Shown in pieces: positions 27,401-41,101 of a stretch of 64,000 nucleotides of DNA. The translations under genes and the position numbers were made by a program. The number at the start of each line of letters is the position of its first letter. Positions within the stretch are counted from its first letter, which is position 1. This DNA is from Onchocerca volvulus. Taxonomy: Eukaryota > Nematoda > Chromadorea > Rhabditida > Onchocercidae. Location of the stretch: the NCBI GenBank assembly GCA_000499405.2, contig HG738137.1:10424768-10488767 (forward strand). The letters run 5' to 3'. Under the pieces are notes generated by a model. The model was not told the origin of the DNA and made no database searches. It saw only the letters and a program-made list of their open reading frames with translations.

Positions 27401-30400
27401 GGGTGCTGATGACAATCTTGTTAAAGTATGGAATGTACGAACTGGTTTGTTGCGTTTTACACTGCGAGGACATTCAGCGGAAATTTCAGATATGTCAGTC
27501 TCAGAGGATAATACATTGTTAGGTACTGGTTCCGTGGATAAAACAATTAGGTAATTTATACTTTCTAAACATATCTAACTTCTTTGTCATTGAAATAATC
27601 TTTGATACTGATAGTAAAAGGGAATAATGTGATAACAGCAGCTATTTGAGGAGTAAATGATAGTGATAACTCTAGTAGCAGTATCAGATCCTTCTTAGCA
27701 ACATATATACCAGATGAACTATTTAATATCAACTGGTTTTATTGAGTACAGGTTTTTATCATATTTGCTTGCTTTTTTCAATTTAGTCAGTCATAGGATT
27801 ATTTAGTTTTATCAAATTCTATCACTTCATCACTTTTTATTATTACTATTGCATTATTACATTGTCGTCATTATGACTTTTATCTTTGGATTTCTGGAAA
27901 TCAGCAGATGGAAATTGATCACAGCAGAACTTGAAAAAGTTTTTAAAAATCCTTTCCTAAGAAATGCTATAGATGATTGACACAATGCAACTGCTGACCT
28001 GAAAAGTAATTCCTGAATCATGTTTTGTTGAGCAGAAATTATAGAGAAATAGATTGTTGACAAACTACAACAGGAATTTTGAAAAGATAAAAATAATGAT
28101 CGAAACAAATGAATGAGACAAAAAATTTTTAAACTTGGGAACATAATTGAAAATTTTTCAAGAAGTTAACCCATATTTTTCGGTTGGAGCTATTTTTATA
28201 CGACTTTTCTATTGTTACTTTCTTTACTAGCTCATAATGTCAGTTGCATTAATTATTAAGATGGTCATTTAACGTATCCACTAAATACTCTGTGATGTTG
28301 TTTTGAAATCTAAGATTTCTTCTTTCAAAATGTAGGAATCAGTTAGATGTTTTCCAAAGCAATGAGAGAGAAAAGAAGAAAAAAAAAAGAGGAAAATGCT
28401 ATTGCTAATATTGCAAAAAAGAAGCGAAAATCATTCCCTTACAGTGCATACCGGATTTTCGTCTAGCAGTTTTTGCTGTCATTGTTTAAAGTAAAAATTG
28501 TTTGAATTCCAGAACCAAAATAAGATCTAGCAGTTAAATCTCACACTTTGATCCGTATATTGGATTCATCGCTTTCTAGTTTAACTGATTAAATTTTTGG
28601 AAATTCCAGAGTTTGGTGCTTGCAAACAGCTGCACCGTTGGCTTTTTATCGCAGCCATTCGGCGATGGTTACGCTGATTGCTTTTCTTCCATTTGTCGAT
28701 GGTGCAACACGTTATTTGGTTTCGGCTGGTGGTGATTGTCTTGTGAATTTTTATCGCTATAACTCATTGGATCATCAATTTGAGTATGTTTTTTTACGAA
28801 TTAATTTTAGGAGCGTAGAAAAGACGTGGGTTGTAGTATTTTTATTGATAATTAAAATAAAAATTTCCTGAATGTAATAAATTTCTTTTTCATTTGGTTC
28901 GTGATTTGTTCTTTGCTTTTTCAGATCCATGCCAACTCGTTTCTATGAGCGTACGTCACTGGGTGCTCGTATTGTGAGCTCTTGTCATAGCCCTGGTGGT
29001 AGCTTGGTAGTTTTTGGTGATACACATCACAATCTCAGGATCTACAACATCACTCGTGATAATATTATTAAAATTAGCGATATTGAAGCGCATACAGTGC
29101 GTTGATTTTTCTTTTTTTCTGGCCGAAGTTTTACTTAAAATTAATGTCATATTCTTATAAATATAAAGCGATTTAAAATTTATTTGATTTGCAGATAAAT
29201 TTCCGAAGACATAAATGCTCTCAAGATTTGAATTTGGATCATAATATGTTTAAATACAGATTTTAGTTTAGATTTGTTAAAATTTGCAGATATTTAGATG
29301 CAAAGGGTATTCCTATATTTTCTTTTTTTTTGCGTTTGTTCTTAGACATAAAATTTATTCGACGCATATTTTTTAGGATCGCGTTGATAGTTTGGCTTGG
29401 GCACACATGGGATTACGTTTTGCAAGTGGTAGTCGAGATGGTATTGCTAAAGTATGGAAATTTGAATTTAATGACTGGATTCCGCTTGTTTTGCATCCTA
29501 AACTGAGGTGCATTTTCAGAATTCCTCTTAAAAATAAAATTGATTGGCGAAACACAAAATCGACAATAATTTCAAAAAATTAACTGTGATTTTTTTACTA
29601 TAAAGTATTAAATCATGCAGTTTAGTAATGAGTCATTTGTTCAATTTCTTATGCAAATTCCAGAGAAAGAATAGAATTGACTTCATTTCTAATATATATT
29701 GTAAGGATACCTGCCATATTTATTCTATAGGACAAAATTTCTCAAAAGATGACTTTAAATCGATGATTGGCATGCTACCTTTTCTATCCCTTATTCCGGA
29801 ATTCGTTTCGATTAGTTCTATAGAGAAAAATAAGTAAGCGAGATTTCTTATTTCTTGGATCAGCAATTTTCTGCTATTTTTATTACATGGTACAAAAATT
29901 TAAGAATTGTTCCAGAGATGAAAAGGTTTCGAATTCACGTAACACATACAAGGTAACAATGCTATGTTGGTCGTTGAACGATGATTTTATTGTTACTGCT
30001 GGCTCCGATTTCGTTTTACGGGTGTGGTCCTCAGTATCCGGAGTTGAATTACGTCAGCTAGTGGGGCACAAGGAAGATGCTTACGTGCTGCATTCGCATC
30101 CGATATTTGAGGATTATATTCTAAGCGGTGGTCATGATGGCTTCTTAATGGTATGATTTATTCAGTTAATGTTTTTTAGAAAAAAATGTAAATATAGATG
30201 TCACTATTACTGGTTTACAAGAATAATTTGTGAAAAATAAAAAGAATTTTATAGAAATTTAAAGATTTTGTATTTAAATAGGTTTGGAATGTTTATACGG
30301 GTACTTTGGTGAAACGACATCAGAATCTCATCGAAGGATCTGGATATGGAGCTATTTTCGATTTTGCTATTTCACCTGATGGTACTTTGGCTGGAGCTGT

Positions 30401-33400
30401 CGATTCGCATGGACATCTTTCCATCCTCGGCGTTGGAACTAATCAAATGGCTAAAACCACTCCAAAAGAGCAATTTTTCCATACTGATTATATGTAAGTG
30501 CTTTTGGAAGAAGAAAAAGTGAATTTTAAGTTTATGTAAATTTCATACTTGAAACGAGATTTAGGATCACTTGGCGATTTGATCATAAGTGGCTTTCTTT
30601 TGTGCAGTAGAACAAATTTTTTTTTTTTTTTGGATTGATCGGCCAGTAGAAATTAAATGAATTAAGGCCACTTATACTGGATGAGAATAATTATTTTGTG
30701 GATGAAGAAACGGAAATCGCACCTCATCTTATGGGCCCACCAAGAATGGTTGATGCAGATGGTGTTGATTATGACGACGATATACAAACTATGGTACCTG
30801 GGCGTGATTTATTGTTACGGGTAATATTTCTTGTGGTTTTATTTTGAACTGAGTGATGTTCTGTACTGGTTTAACTTGTTTACTTAGAAAAGTGATGTAT
30901 TTATCTGTGGCTTCATCGATTATTTCCTTTCGTTCCATCGTTGTGATAGCAACGTTTTCATTCATTTAATTAATCATTGGCATTCTTTTCAATATTCGTT
31001 TTATATACAAAAAAGTCAATAGGTTTGGCTTCCTGATTGAATGTATTAGATGATTTATTAATAGACTTTGCTGTGATTCCAGGATGATAGTTTGATTCCA
31101 CAGAATCCGCCATGGCTATCACGACAAATGGTTTCAACGTTACCAAAATCAACAGTTGAGATGAAAAATACGTATTTAACTGAGTTAAGAGCACAGGAAG
31201 AAGACATATTTGTATATGAAATGAATAGAACGAGACCACGTGCTATTTCAGTCATTGAACGAGTAAATTTTTTTCTTTTTTTTTTTTACTACACGGGAGG
31301 TATATTTTATTATTATTTTGCTTTGTTATTCTTAGAACAAAGAAGAAAACTCTGAGTTATTTTTTTCATGTAGAATATGGTAATTTAATAAGGTTTTTGT
31401 TTCAGAAAACTAATGCGATAAATACAGTTTCCCGAAGGAGAAGAACAGGTAAATTTTCAAAGTTTCATGTTTTATCCACTCCATTGCAAATATTTTAATC
31501 AAATACATTAGTATCTTGTCTAAGATTTTTAAAAAAAGTGAAATACTTTTTAATTTTTTCGTTATGCTTCTTATACTTCGTAACTTTTTTTTCTTTTTCT
31601 TTTTTTTTTTTTTTTTTCTATAAAGGATTATATTCGGTGAACAGTTCGATATTAAGTAAACTTGATTTGGAGAATAGTTCGATATCAAGTAAACATGCGA
31701 ACCAAAAGAAAAAACTAGATCACTGCTTGTGTACTATTTCTTGCCATTGTAATTGTCACTCCATACTATTTGTATACGAACAAAAAAAAAATTTTGTAGG
31801 AGTTCGTTGGTCAGAATGTTTTCCCCAGCGACAGCGAAGACTTCGAAATCAGCAAATAGCGGATGAAATCGAAATTGATGATGATGATGTATCGGAAGTA
31901 TCCACAGCTGATTCATCATTTATCTCTACTTCAGCCACTGACGACGAAGTTTCAAGCGAAGATACTGCGAGTGATGATGATTCTAGTGATAGTGATTATG
32001 TTATCAATACGCGCAGAAGTGCTGTAAGTTGTATGTATTGTAGTCAGTGATAAATCTAATTTTAACTTGTGATAATTCCTTCTCAAAAGTACCATTTGTA
32101 TATCTGTTACGGAGGAGTGTGCAAGATGATGAGAATTAGCATTTCTTTTTCAGTATTCTTGAGCTTTCTAGTAGAGTTGGAATTCAGTGTTCCAGATTTT
32201 GTGTGCGGGAAGTCGTAGTAAATGAACGTCTCATGATCTGACCAATAATCGAAAAAAAAAAATTTTTTTTTTGACATATTATTCAGCTGCAGCAGTCTAT
32301 TTCCTAATCCGACATATGTAGAATGAAAAATGAATTATTTATTACATTATCTTCCAACTTTCTAGAATATGCATAATAACATGTTTGCGATGAAACATTG
32401 TTTCGTAATTCGGATTAAATATTATCCTCTTAATGCAAATCTGTTTTAATTTAAAAAGCTTCTAAAGTCGAATGAATTTTTTCCCAAACTATTTTTGAAT
32501 TTAATTTTCTGTTGTTGGTCATTTATTTCTATTTTTATAGAATCAGCGTCGACAAAGAGTTGAAGGGGAGCTTGACGATGGTATCGTTACTTCAGATACT
32601 GCTTCACCCATTAGAACTTCAACACGAAGAAGACGTCAACGAATTGTAGTGTCAGGTGCATCTTTAATCCACTTTCGTAATGATCATAAATTATTGCTAG
32701 ATGATTGATTCCTGGATAATTCGATAGATTCTGGCTATCTGTCTGGGTATTCACTACTTTCTTTTTTTTTTTCCTTCATAAGTTTGATTTCAGATGAAGC
32801 TGAGGATGCATTGTTAGCTGATGATAATTCGACTGATAGAAAATGTGAACTAGCCTCTTCAGCTTCACAACTGAATTACATAGATCACGAACCGGGACCA
32901 TCAAATATCAGATCATCGCACTCTACAACTGCAGCTTTACATTCATCGATGGATAGTACGTCGGGTATTTCTACTCCACATTCACTCTTTGAACAGGATG
33001 CATCGCCTATATCACGAGATAATTACGACGCTGACACAGATTTCCCACGATGGATGCGTTTAACACAACCACTTCGCTTTCCATATATTGCACAAATCGG
33101 CGATGAAGTGGTTTATTTTAGGCAAGGTAGACTTATTTATCAACTGAATAAATGAATTTTACAAATTTTGATCATATTGATCCTTGCTGTAATGATCAAT
33201 TTAGACATTTCCTTGTTCTCATCATTTAATATATGTATGATACCTTGTCTTAGTCGCAAATCGCAATGTTTCTGGTATATCTGGGAGGTTGCTGATTTTT
33301 AATTAATACCAAGAGAGATATTCTGTTTAAAATATTACTCGAGTTCCGGTACTTGTTAATGCTAACATTTCGGTTGGTATTAATAAATACCCCTGTATGA

Positions 33401-36400
33401 AAAGAAATGAAAACTATTTAGTGGAATGGATCTGTTTGTATTTTCGATATTTAGTGCAGTACAAGATTCATTCATAGCACAGATAATCGCTATGCCAGCC
33501 GTTCGCTTGTTAGTTAGGCTGTTGATTGATAATGATAATAAATTGGTTCAAAATTTTTCTCCTTCAGAATAATTTCCTTTTATCTAATCAAATTTAAGAA
33601 GGGTGAAAAATAATTTCTTTCAGGACACGAATTTTATTTGCATGCCGTAGAAACAAAAGGTCTGTATCATGTCACTCATCGGCTTAGACCGTTAGCTCAA
33701 TTAAATGCCGAAGAATTTTGCATCGTTGAGGAGGTTGGATATTTCTTCTATTCCAATTTATATTGAGGATTTTGTGCGAACTTGAAAAAACTTGATTTGA
33801 ATCATCGCATAGGAATAAACGGAATGCTTATCGAAAACTGATTTTATTAGCCGTTAACCTGATGCGATACACTTTTTATTGAGTATTAGCATGGTTGAGA
33901 CATGTAATTATCAACATTCGTTCGAATATACATCATTTTGTTTTGACTAATCTCTATCACCATAACGTTTGCTGATATCATCTTTTCAATTTTTTTTCTT
34001 TTATTTTTATTTTTAGAACGAAAAAATATTTGTTTTGTTTCTTAAAGTTAGAATAAAATTACAGTATGTTTCAGATTAGATATCTGAGAAAACCATATAG
34101 GCTAACGGCAGTGAAGCTTGCGCAGACAAATGCAGCTGGTATACGGACGGGACTTATATTCTCAGTGAAGTAAGTTTAATTCATTTTATTGTTCATCTGA
34201 GCCATTTCTGTCTGATAAAGAATGATATATTTGCTTTTAATCTTATGTAAATATGCTGCTGAAATTTCATTTTTCTTTTTTCATATAAGGCGGCAAGTAG
34301 AACAACTTAGAACTGCTATATGAAAAGTCGGAATCTGCATAAATCAGTTCAATCTATTTGAGTTGCTCTGAATTGACTATTTCAATAAGTTTGATTTTTT
34401 TTTTTTCGAATTGAACGAGAAAAATAAAAAAAAAAACGTTCCACTACAGATTTCATGATATGGAAAATGTGCCAGACTTCATTATTTTACGACATCTTTA
34501 CGATGAATCAGTGGCTCGTCGTTATCAACCAGGCACACGAATTGAAATTATTTTGGATAATCATTGGTGGACTGGTACCATTGATAAAAAAGAAGTACAT
34601 GATGAAGAAAATTATCCGAGGTTTGTCACTTTGCGGTTGTCAGTCAAAAACACAATTTTTGGAAGGAGATTTAATATATCATTGCAATAGATTTTGTCTT
34701 TGTAGAATAAAATTATCAACAAACTTACCTTTCAAAATTGTTCCAGATCGAATTGGTATTGTCTTACAGTTAGATGGGATACTGGAGAAGACGAAAAGAT
34801 GAGTCCATGGGATGTACAACCTCAGCAACCAAATCGACGTTCCGGTATGATTTCGATTTTATTATTTGTTAAATTCAACCGAAAATATAACTGAAAAGTT
34901 TGATTAGTATGGTATCATAATAAATTTGGGATTTTGTGATCTGTTTTTGGATTATTTTGGAGGTTATTATAATGGATTTTTAATCACTTAAATTTAATCA
35001 GCGAGCAAGCAAGAAAAATCTATTTGCTTTTGTAGAGGAAGTTATCAATATTATCATTTTATTATTTAGTTGTAACCGACTACTCTATGTAGATAAAAAT
35101 GTCGGCTCATTGACTTATACCTGTCACACTAGTGACAGATAAAAAAAGTAGGATATTCATATAAAAACACGAGTCTATTCGAATGCAAGTTGTTTCAAAA
35201 TTTCAAAGCAACTGGTGAAGAACTTGTAGCGTTGTGTCAAAAGCCACAACCAACATTTACATTTTTATTTCTATAGATGTATCATTTCTTGCTTTTATTA
35301 CTAAGTATCTCATTTAATAATGATTTGAAGGCATTGCAAGCGAAAAGGATCAAGTACTATTTTCTCAGTATCCAGTCAATGAACGAGATTGGATAGGTGC
35401 AGTGGATGGTATCAGTGCATGTTCGGAACGTCTTCTCGATGCGGTGAGAAGCATGGAAAATGATCCTCATATAAAACCATTCGCAACTCCTGTCAACTTG
35501 ATTGAATATCCGGATTATTTATGGGACGTCGATTATCCAATTGATTTGAGTACGATTGTTGAACGAGTCAAAAATCGATTTTACAGGTCATTAATTAGAG
35601 TAATTTATCGACATGAGACATTGATATTCGTGATTGGAAAACCTGATAGTCGAAAATATTTGCCCTTAATTAACCAGCGCAATAATTCAATTTTTTCCGT
35701 AGATTTTTGCAATATTTTGTAAGAGAATATTACATGTTGGTTAAAAACTTGTTGCATTGGTTAATTAATTGGGTCAAATAATTAATTATGGTCAAGCAAT
35801 TCGAATACGGACAATTTTTCCAGTTATTGTTATTATAACGCTACTTGATGCACGGAACACTGAGTGATCAACTTATCAATATGTATATTGAAATTTGCAG
35901 AAGGTTGGCAAGTTTAGAGCAAGATATTCGCTATATAGCAATAAATGCACGCCTTTTTAATCAACCAAACAGTGAAATTGTTCGAAATTCGAGAGTCTTA
36001 GTGGAAACACTTATTCGTTATTTAAAGTAATTTTTTTTTTAGTTATTCAGTCATTTAATTATATTGAATTATATTCCGTATATTTATTCACTAAATTCTG
36101 TTGAGAAATATTTCTTTTCATTTCATTCTTGTACGGAAACACTGGAAGTTTCAATTAAATTTGTTACTGAGGTGCTCTCAGTAACAAATTTAATTGGGTG
36201 AATGGAAAGCGATTGATGTTCCGAAACTAATTTATGGTTTTTTTTCAAAAATAGATGCACTGTAGTTTAGTTATTCATAGCGGCAATACTCTTTTGTGAA
36301 ATTACTACTATGCCAGATGCAATTAAATCAGACTTCTTTTTTAAACTTCTCTTTCCTGAAATTCTTTTTTTTTTTTTTTTTTTTGCAATTCTCAACTGGA

Positions 36401-39400
36401 TTTAATTTCAGCGGTGCTCAGTATACGGATGCGATGCAGCTATTTTATGTCTTAAAAGCTGGACAAGATAGTGAATTAAAGGAATACAGTAATTTGAAAC
36501 AATGTATCAAAGTTGCAGTTGAAGAAATGAAAGAAGAGCCATCTACTATTGCAAAGAAGACAAAACATCGATCACGTAATAGTGTCATGTCACCAAATCC
36601 TTCAGTGGATCTTCCACCTGAATGGTATACGGAATGTGTGGATGTGCTACAAGAAGTGATGTCAGAGCGAACCTCAACTCATTTTATCAGTTCTGGTAGC
36701 GAGGTTAGTATTTTGGACTTCACAAAATATACTTATAATTATTTCAGTACTGAATATATCACAATCATTCGGCATCTGTCGTGCTTTTCTTTATTGTTAG
36801 GGATGATGCACTCATGCTAGGTTTATTTATTCTGGACTGCATACTAAAATTCCTATCAGTTATTTGCATTATCAAGCGCAGCAATTACTGCATAGATACC
36901 AGTCTCAATATCTTTCTGTTATTAGTAGAATCAAACAAAATTTTCTGAATGATAAATTCCGATTCCTGTAGTGATCTTTCGACAATATTTTTTGCTATTT
37001 TGCTCATGTACGAATTGTGTTTTTTAAGAGATTACGAGATTCCGGATATTTTACGTTTTATTACCATCTTCAGCAGGTTTTTTCTTCATAATTTGTCTCA
37101 CATCTATCTGCTATCGCTTTCATATTTTGATGTTTTAGTCGAATGAAACTCGCTTTCATATATGCTGCTTATTGGGATGCACAAAAAATTTTCCCGTTAT
37201 TTGATTATCATTTTTTAGGGTTATTACTTGATTTTTTGAAAATCACGCTTTGCTTCCACAACTGCATTAGTAGGTATAGTCACATGTTTTGGCGAAATAT
37301 TTAAGTCGAATTTTATGGAAAATCAAACACAGATAAGGAAGAATACGTTTATCCAACGATCAGTTCTGCAAATATAACTTTTTGATTTAATCTTATTATG
37401 CTTCTAAATCGAATTTGAGTTGGGGATTCTTGTAATTACCATTTCTCTTCTTTTTCTAGTTTAAGTTTAGTTCTTGAAGAAAATAAAACGATTCTGACTC
37501 TCAGCTCTACTTAATCGACTTATTGCGCTGTATATGGTTATTTGTTAAATGATTTCATCAAATCATTCAAGAATTTTTGGAATGAAGATAATAAAAAATA
37601 AATGAGATATTAATTGGAAAATTTACTGCTTTTCCAGTTAATATCTCATTTATTTGTTCAACAAAAAAAAAAAAAAACGAATGAAGAGGTTATAGCAGCA
37701 ATTATCATTCCTACTCTGAAAAATTTTTAATTTAATAATACCATCAATGAATGATATGTTAGAAGTTGGCATCTCTTTTTTTTTTTTTTTTCGTTTTATT
37801 AAATGAAGGAAATTTTTTATAATTTAGTGGCTTGCGGATGTATTTTCGTCATATGATGATTTGATAACTGTGAAAGAGAAGGTTATCGCACGAGCATATA
37901 ACAGTCCATTGGAAGTGGTTAATGCAGTAAAAACTTTGATGCAGGCATGCCGGAATGCTGTTGATAATAAACGATCACCGGTAGGAAATTTTGTTTTTTC
38001 AGTTTCAGTTAAATTATTCTAAATCCAAATATTATTACCATATTTCTGTTTGCTTTTTTATCTATTTGTAGTTTTTCCTTATGGATACTATTAACGCTTT
38101 TTCCATTTTCGCTATTCTATTTAGTACTATTTTGCTGAAAAATGACTGTAACCCAAACACAATTTTTATCTAAGATTCTTATTGAATTATTTACCAGCAT
38201 TTCCTGCTATACTTGTATAAAGGCGTATAAAGGCTATTAATGCGAGAAAATCTGATCTGTTGTTAGTAGTTCTGTCTGATTTATACATTCCCTTTCTTAC
38301 TAGCACATGCAACATTATAAATTTATTTCATTTACTAGTGTCATGGAGTAACTCATTTGAAATTTTTTTTATAATCTTCATCAAGGTTTTATGAAATCAT
38401 TTCTAATATATGGTAAAAAATTAATTCTATTAAAAAATAAGTGAATTTGTAGGACAATTGCTGTTATAAATAAAAAGCGGCAACCTAACATCTTAATACA
38501 TCTTCTTCAGGTTTTTCGCGATAGCTTAGCATGTGCTGCATCATTTGATAGCAAAATGGCACCTGTTGTGGCAAAGTGGCAACGTATGAGGCAGTCAGAA
38601 ACACCTTTAACTACAAATGACAGTGAAGGTCACCATTTACGAGATCGGCCGAAGAATTCACATGTTTATAATACAAGAAGGTATCGGTAATATTATATTT
38701 TCTTAAACTCATTATCTTTTAAGGGCATATTGTTTTTATGACTATTTTCCACTTCTGAAATTTTTTTTTTTCTATATTTCTAGTTTCAGTTTTTTTTCTC
38801 TTTCTAATTTCAAATTCTTTTATCTTATGTCATAAAAAAATGTTTCAGTCGTCATGAAGAAAAACAGCTTGGAGATCAAAAAAATGTTACATCAACGAAT
38901 ACAACCGTACCTATTCGTCCGGGGCGTTCTGGAAGAATGCCAAGCGGATATTATCGAAATTTGAATAATGGAATATATATTGCACAAGAACAAGGTTATT
39001 TACATTTTTAGTTTCTTGCAAATGTTTTATTTTTTAATGTACAATGCAAGTTTTACGCTACTTTTTTTTTTATAGATTCTTCATATTTGGAACCTTCTGC
39101 ATCGACTGGTAATCAGGTCATTTTTTTCCTTTTTTTTTTTACTTGTAGTAACAAAGTAGCAACAACAGAGTTATCCACATATGTGGTTGGTTATAGTACG
39201 GAGAAAAAATCTGTGCCTTAAGGATATAATTTGAGATAAGGTACAAAATGTTTATAAATATAATGGCATTTAGCTTACATCGCCACATACCTTATTTTTC
39301 TTTACTATTTATTGACACAACATTTCTACATGAAAATGTGCACGTTGGTCATTTGATTATTCCAGAATTCTGGTCGTTCAAGAAGAAATGCCATCGAATG

Positions 39401-41101
39401 TAATCATGCGAAGTAGGTTTTTGTATTGCTGTTTTAAAGAAGAAATCAAAGCTGTTATTTTTTTAAATGAATTCTATTTTTGAAATTTGCTCAGCACTTT
39501 TGTACATTCATTTAATTATTTAATTAACATTTATTTTTTATTTTTCATTTATTTGATTTTTGTTCATTTAATTTCCCCAGGAACTACGAAGGTCACAGAA
39601 ATAATGTACAGTCGGAAGACCAACCAGGTTAGTTTTTGAAAATTGGGAAAAATCAAAATTTACATCTTACCTTTTGAATAAAAAGCTGAGTATATAATCG
39701 TCGCGGAACTAATATAATATAACTAATAAGTCATACATTTTTTAAATGCAGTCAAAGAGTTATTGGAAGTATAAGCTCTCGGGATGTTATTTTCATATGT
39801 AATTATTTTTTATATTTTCGTAAAAACATATCAACGTCGTTCATGTAACAGTGATGCATTGGTTTAAATATCAATAGTTATATTTAGCGATCTTAAATTA
39901 CAATCTTCATTTCACAAAAAAAAAAAGAAAAATTCAAAGAGTGATAGAAAGTGAGGGATATCATTTGTGTGAAAGTTGTATAATGCATTTTTGTGATTAA
40001 AAAATATGTGATGGAATAGCCAAGTGAAAATGTTTATGTTGCACACTGTATGTTATTTGTAGGCCCATCCGGATTGCAGAATAAAAACAATCTGATAAAT
40101 TTGAGAAGAAGCTCGAGAAAAAGAGAGAAACGTTACAACTTGTTAGTTTTTTTTTTTTAAATAGTTTCTAGTGGTAGATTCTCAAGAATGAAATGTTTTT
40201 CGCTCAAGGGAAAGCTTTCATTTTCTGTTAGCTACATAATGTGTATGATGAATTGACCAATTGTTTTTTCCATTATTTTATTTACATTTCGAGATAAGAT
40301 CGATAATCTCTTTATTATTTATATATATCATTTATTCAGTAATCCTTTCATTGCAAATAGGAAAGTTATATTTTAGTGGTACAGTGACAATAACAGATGA
40401 AAGTGGTGAAGATATAGCGAAAGATGATGATATTTTGTGCAATGGGAAAAGTACAGCTGAAATAGATGATGATTCGTTGAGTGATTGTAGTTGGAATATG
40501 CGAACAAACAGTACGAAAAAAAATAAAAAGTGAATTCTTGATTATACTGTACTGATAGGAAGGAGAGAGATTAATAAGTTTTGGAAATTTTCGACTTTAA
40601 TTAAAATTATATTTTGCATATATTATATGAAATTGTTATGAATTTATGGATAAATCTATTCTGAAAAATGATTCGAATGACATTTTTCTTTAGTACATTA
40701 CATTGATTTTTTTTGAATCGTGATTACAATTTTATCATTTAGTTCAAAATCTTTCCAGCCATCGAAAACGAACATATGGAAGTCAAGAAAGTGTGGAAAT
40801 TAGCAAGAAGCAACGTCGACAAAATGCACTAAAAAAATTTAAGCATGATGCTACATCGTACTCCGTTAATGAGCAAGATTCACGGATGACAAAAAAATAT
40901 GTGACTAGAAATCGGCAAGAACATCTGAATCACACAGCTGCGCGAGGAAGCTGTGACAATCATCCTCGTATTCGGTTAAGACGATCCGCTCAACGAAATG
41001 TTAATTATAATGAGGATGAAGTTAATAATGACGATGATAACGACGATGAGGCATCGAATAGTAGTACCAAACGGAAAAAGACTCGTAAGCATGATAGATA
41101 G
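24435..41101 (+). CDS. BRWD/PHIP: Bromodomain and WD-repeat protein (BRWD/PHIP family)
   Basis: 34 exons: 24435-24465, 24764-24852, 25641-25700, 25912-26059, 26150-26289, 26838-26936, 27402-27550, 28610-28783, 28925-29096, 29377-29507, 29916-30150, 30282-30493, 30667-30820, 31083-31262, 31406-31448, 31800-32023, 32541-32655, 32794-33126, 33624-33733, 34075-34169, 34450-34620, 34747-34844, 35331-35586, 35901-36026, 36412-36703, 37828-37980, 38511-38686, 38849-38994, 39076-39116, 39366-39412, 39581-39627, 40063-40141, 40377-40529, 40759-41101. Total 5022 nt, 1673 residues. LisH-like start (residues ~10-35); WD40 repeats (~160-545: [42 protein letters not shown]); acidic/Ser-rich linker; cryptic Tudor/CRAMP region (~880-1054: [27 protein letters not shown]); bromodomain 1 (~1075-1185: [29 protein letters not shown]); degenerate bromodomain 2 (~1240-1350); basic tail. 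Family members are nuclear chromatin readers (PHIP binds methylated H3K4 through Tudor-bromodomain). The acceptor of exon 13 (30667) is weak. Confidence 0.92.
35166..35277 (-). mobile_element. Helitron 5'-end remnant in BRWD intron
   Basis: Read on the minus strand it starts A|TCTATAGAAATAAAAATG and then carries the TTTGAAA...TTGCATTCGAATAG block shared with the copies at 49726-49839 and 54284-54390. A solo fragment, with no 3' hairpin nearby. Confidence 0.5.
36152..36196. repeat. Perfect 20 bp inverted repeat, 5 nt loop
   Basis: Arms 36152-36171 and 36177-36196 are exact reverse complements around GTGCT, inside the BRWD intron between the exons ending 36026 and starting 36412. Confidence 0.9.
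37596..37655. repeat. 26 bp-arm inverted repeat, 8 nt loop
   Basis: Arms 37596-37621 and 37630-37655 pair with a single mismatch around TTTACTGC, in the 1.1 kb BRWD intron 36704-37827. Hairpin length (60 nt) is in the pre-miRNA range, but no conserved seed was recognised. Confidence 0.85.

Noticed and set aside
29628..29837. Extra BRWD exon between 29507 and 29916
   Set aside because: The flanking exons join in phase and align to PHIP without missing residues; this frame has no WD-repeat features.
31538..32050. 170-codon open frame on the + strand
   Set aside because: Only 31800-32023 is coding (a BRWD exon); the front part is intron and poly-T read through as Phe/Ser.
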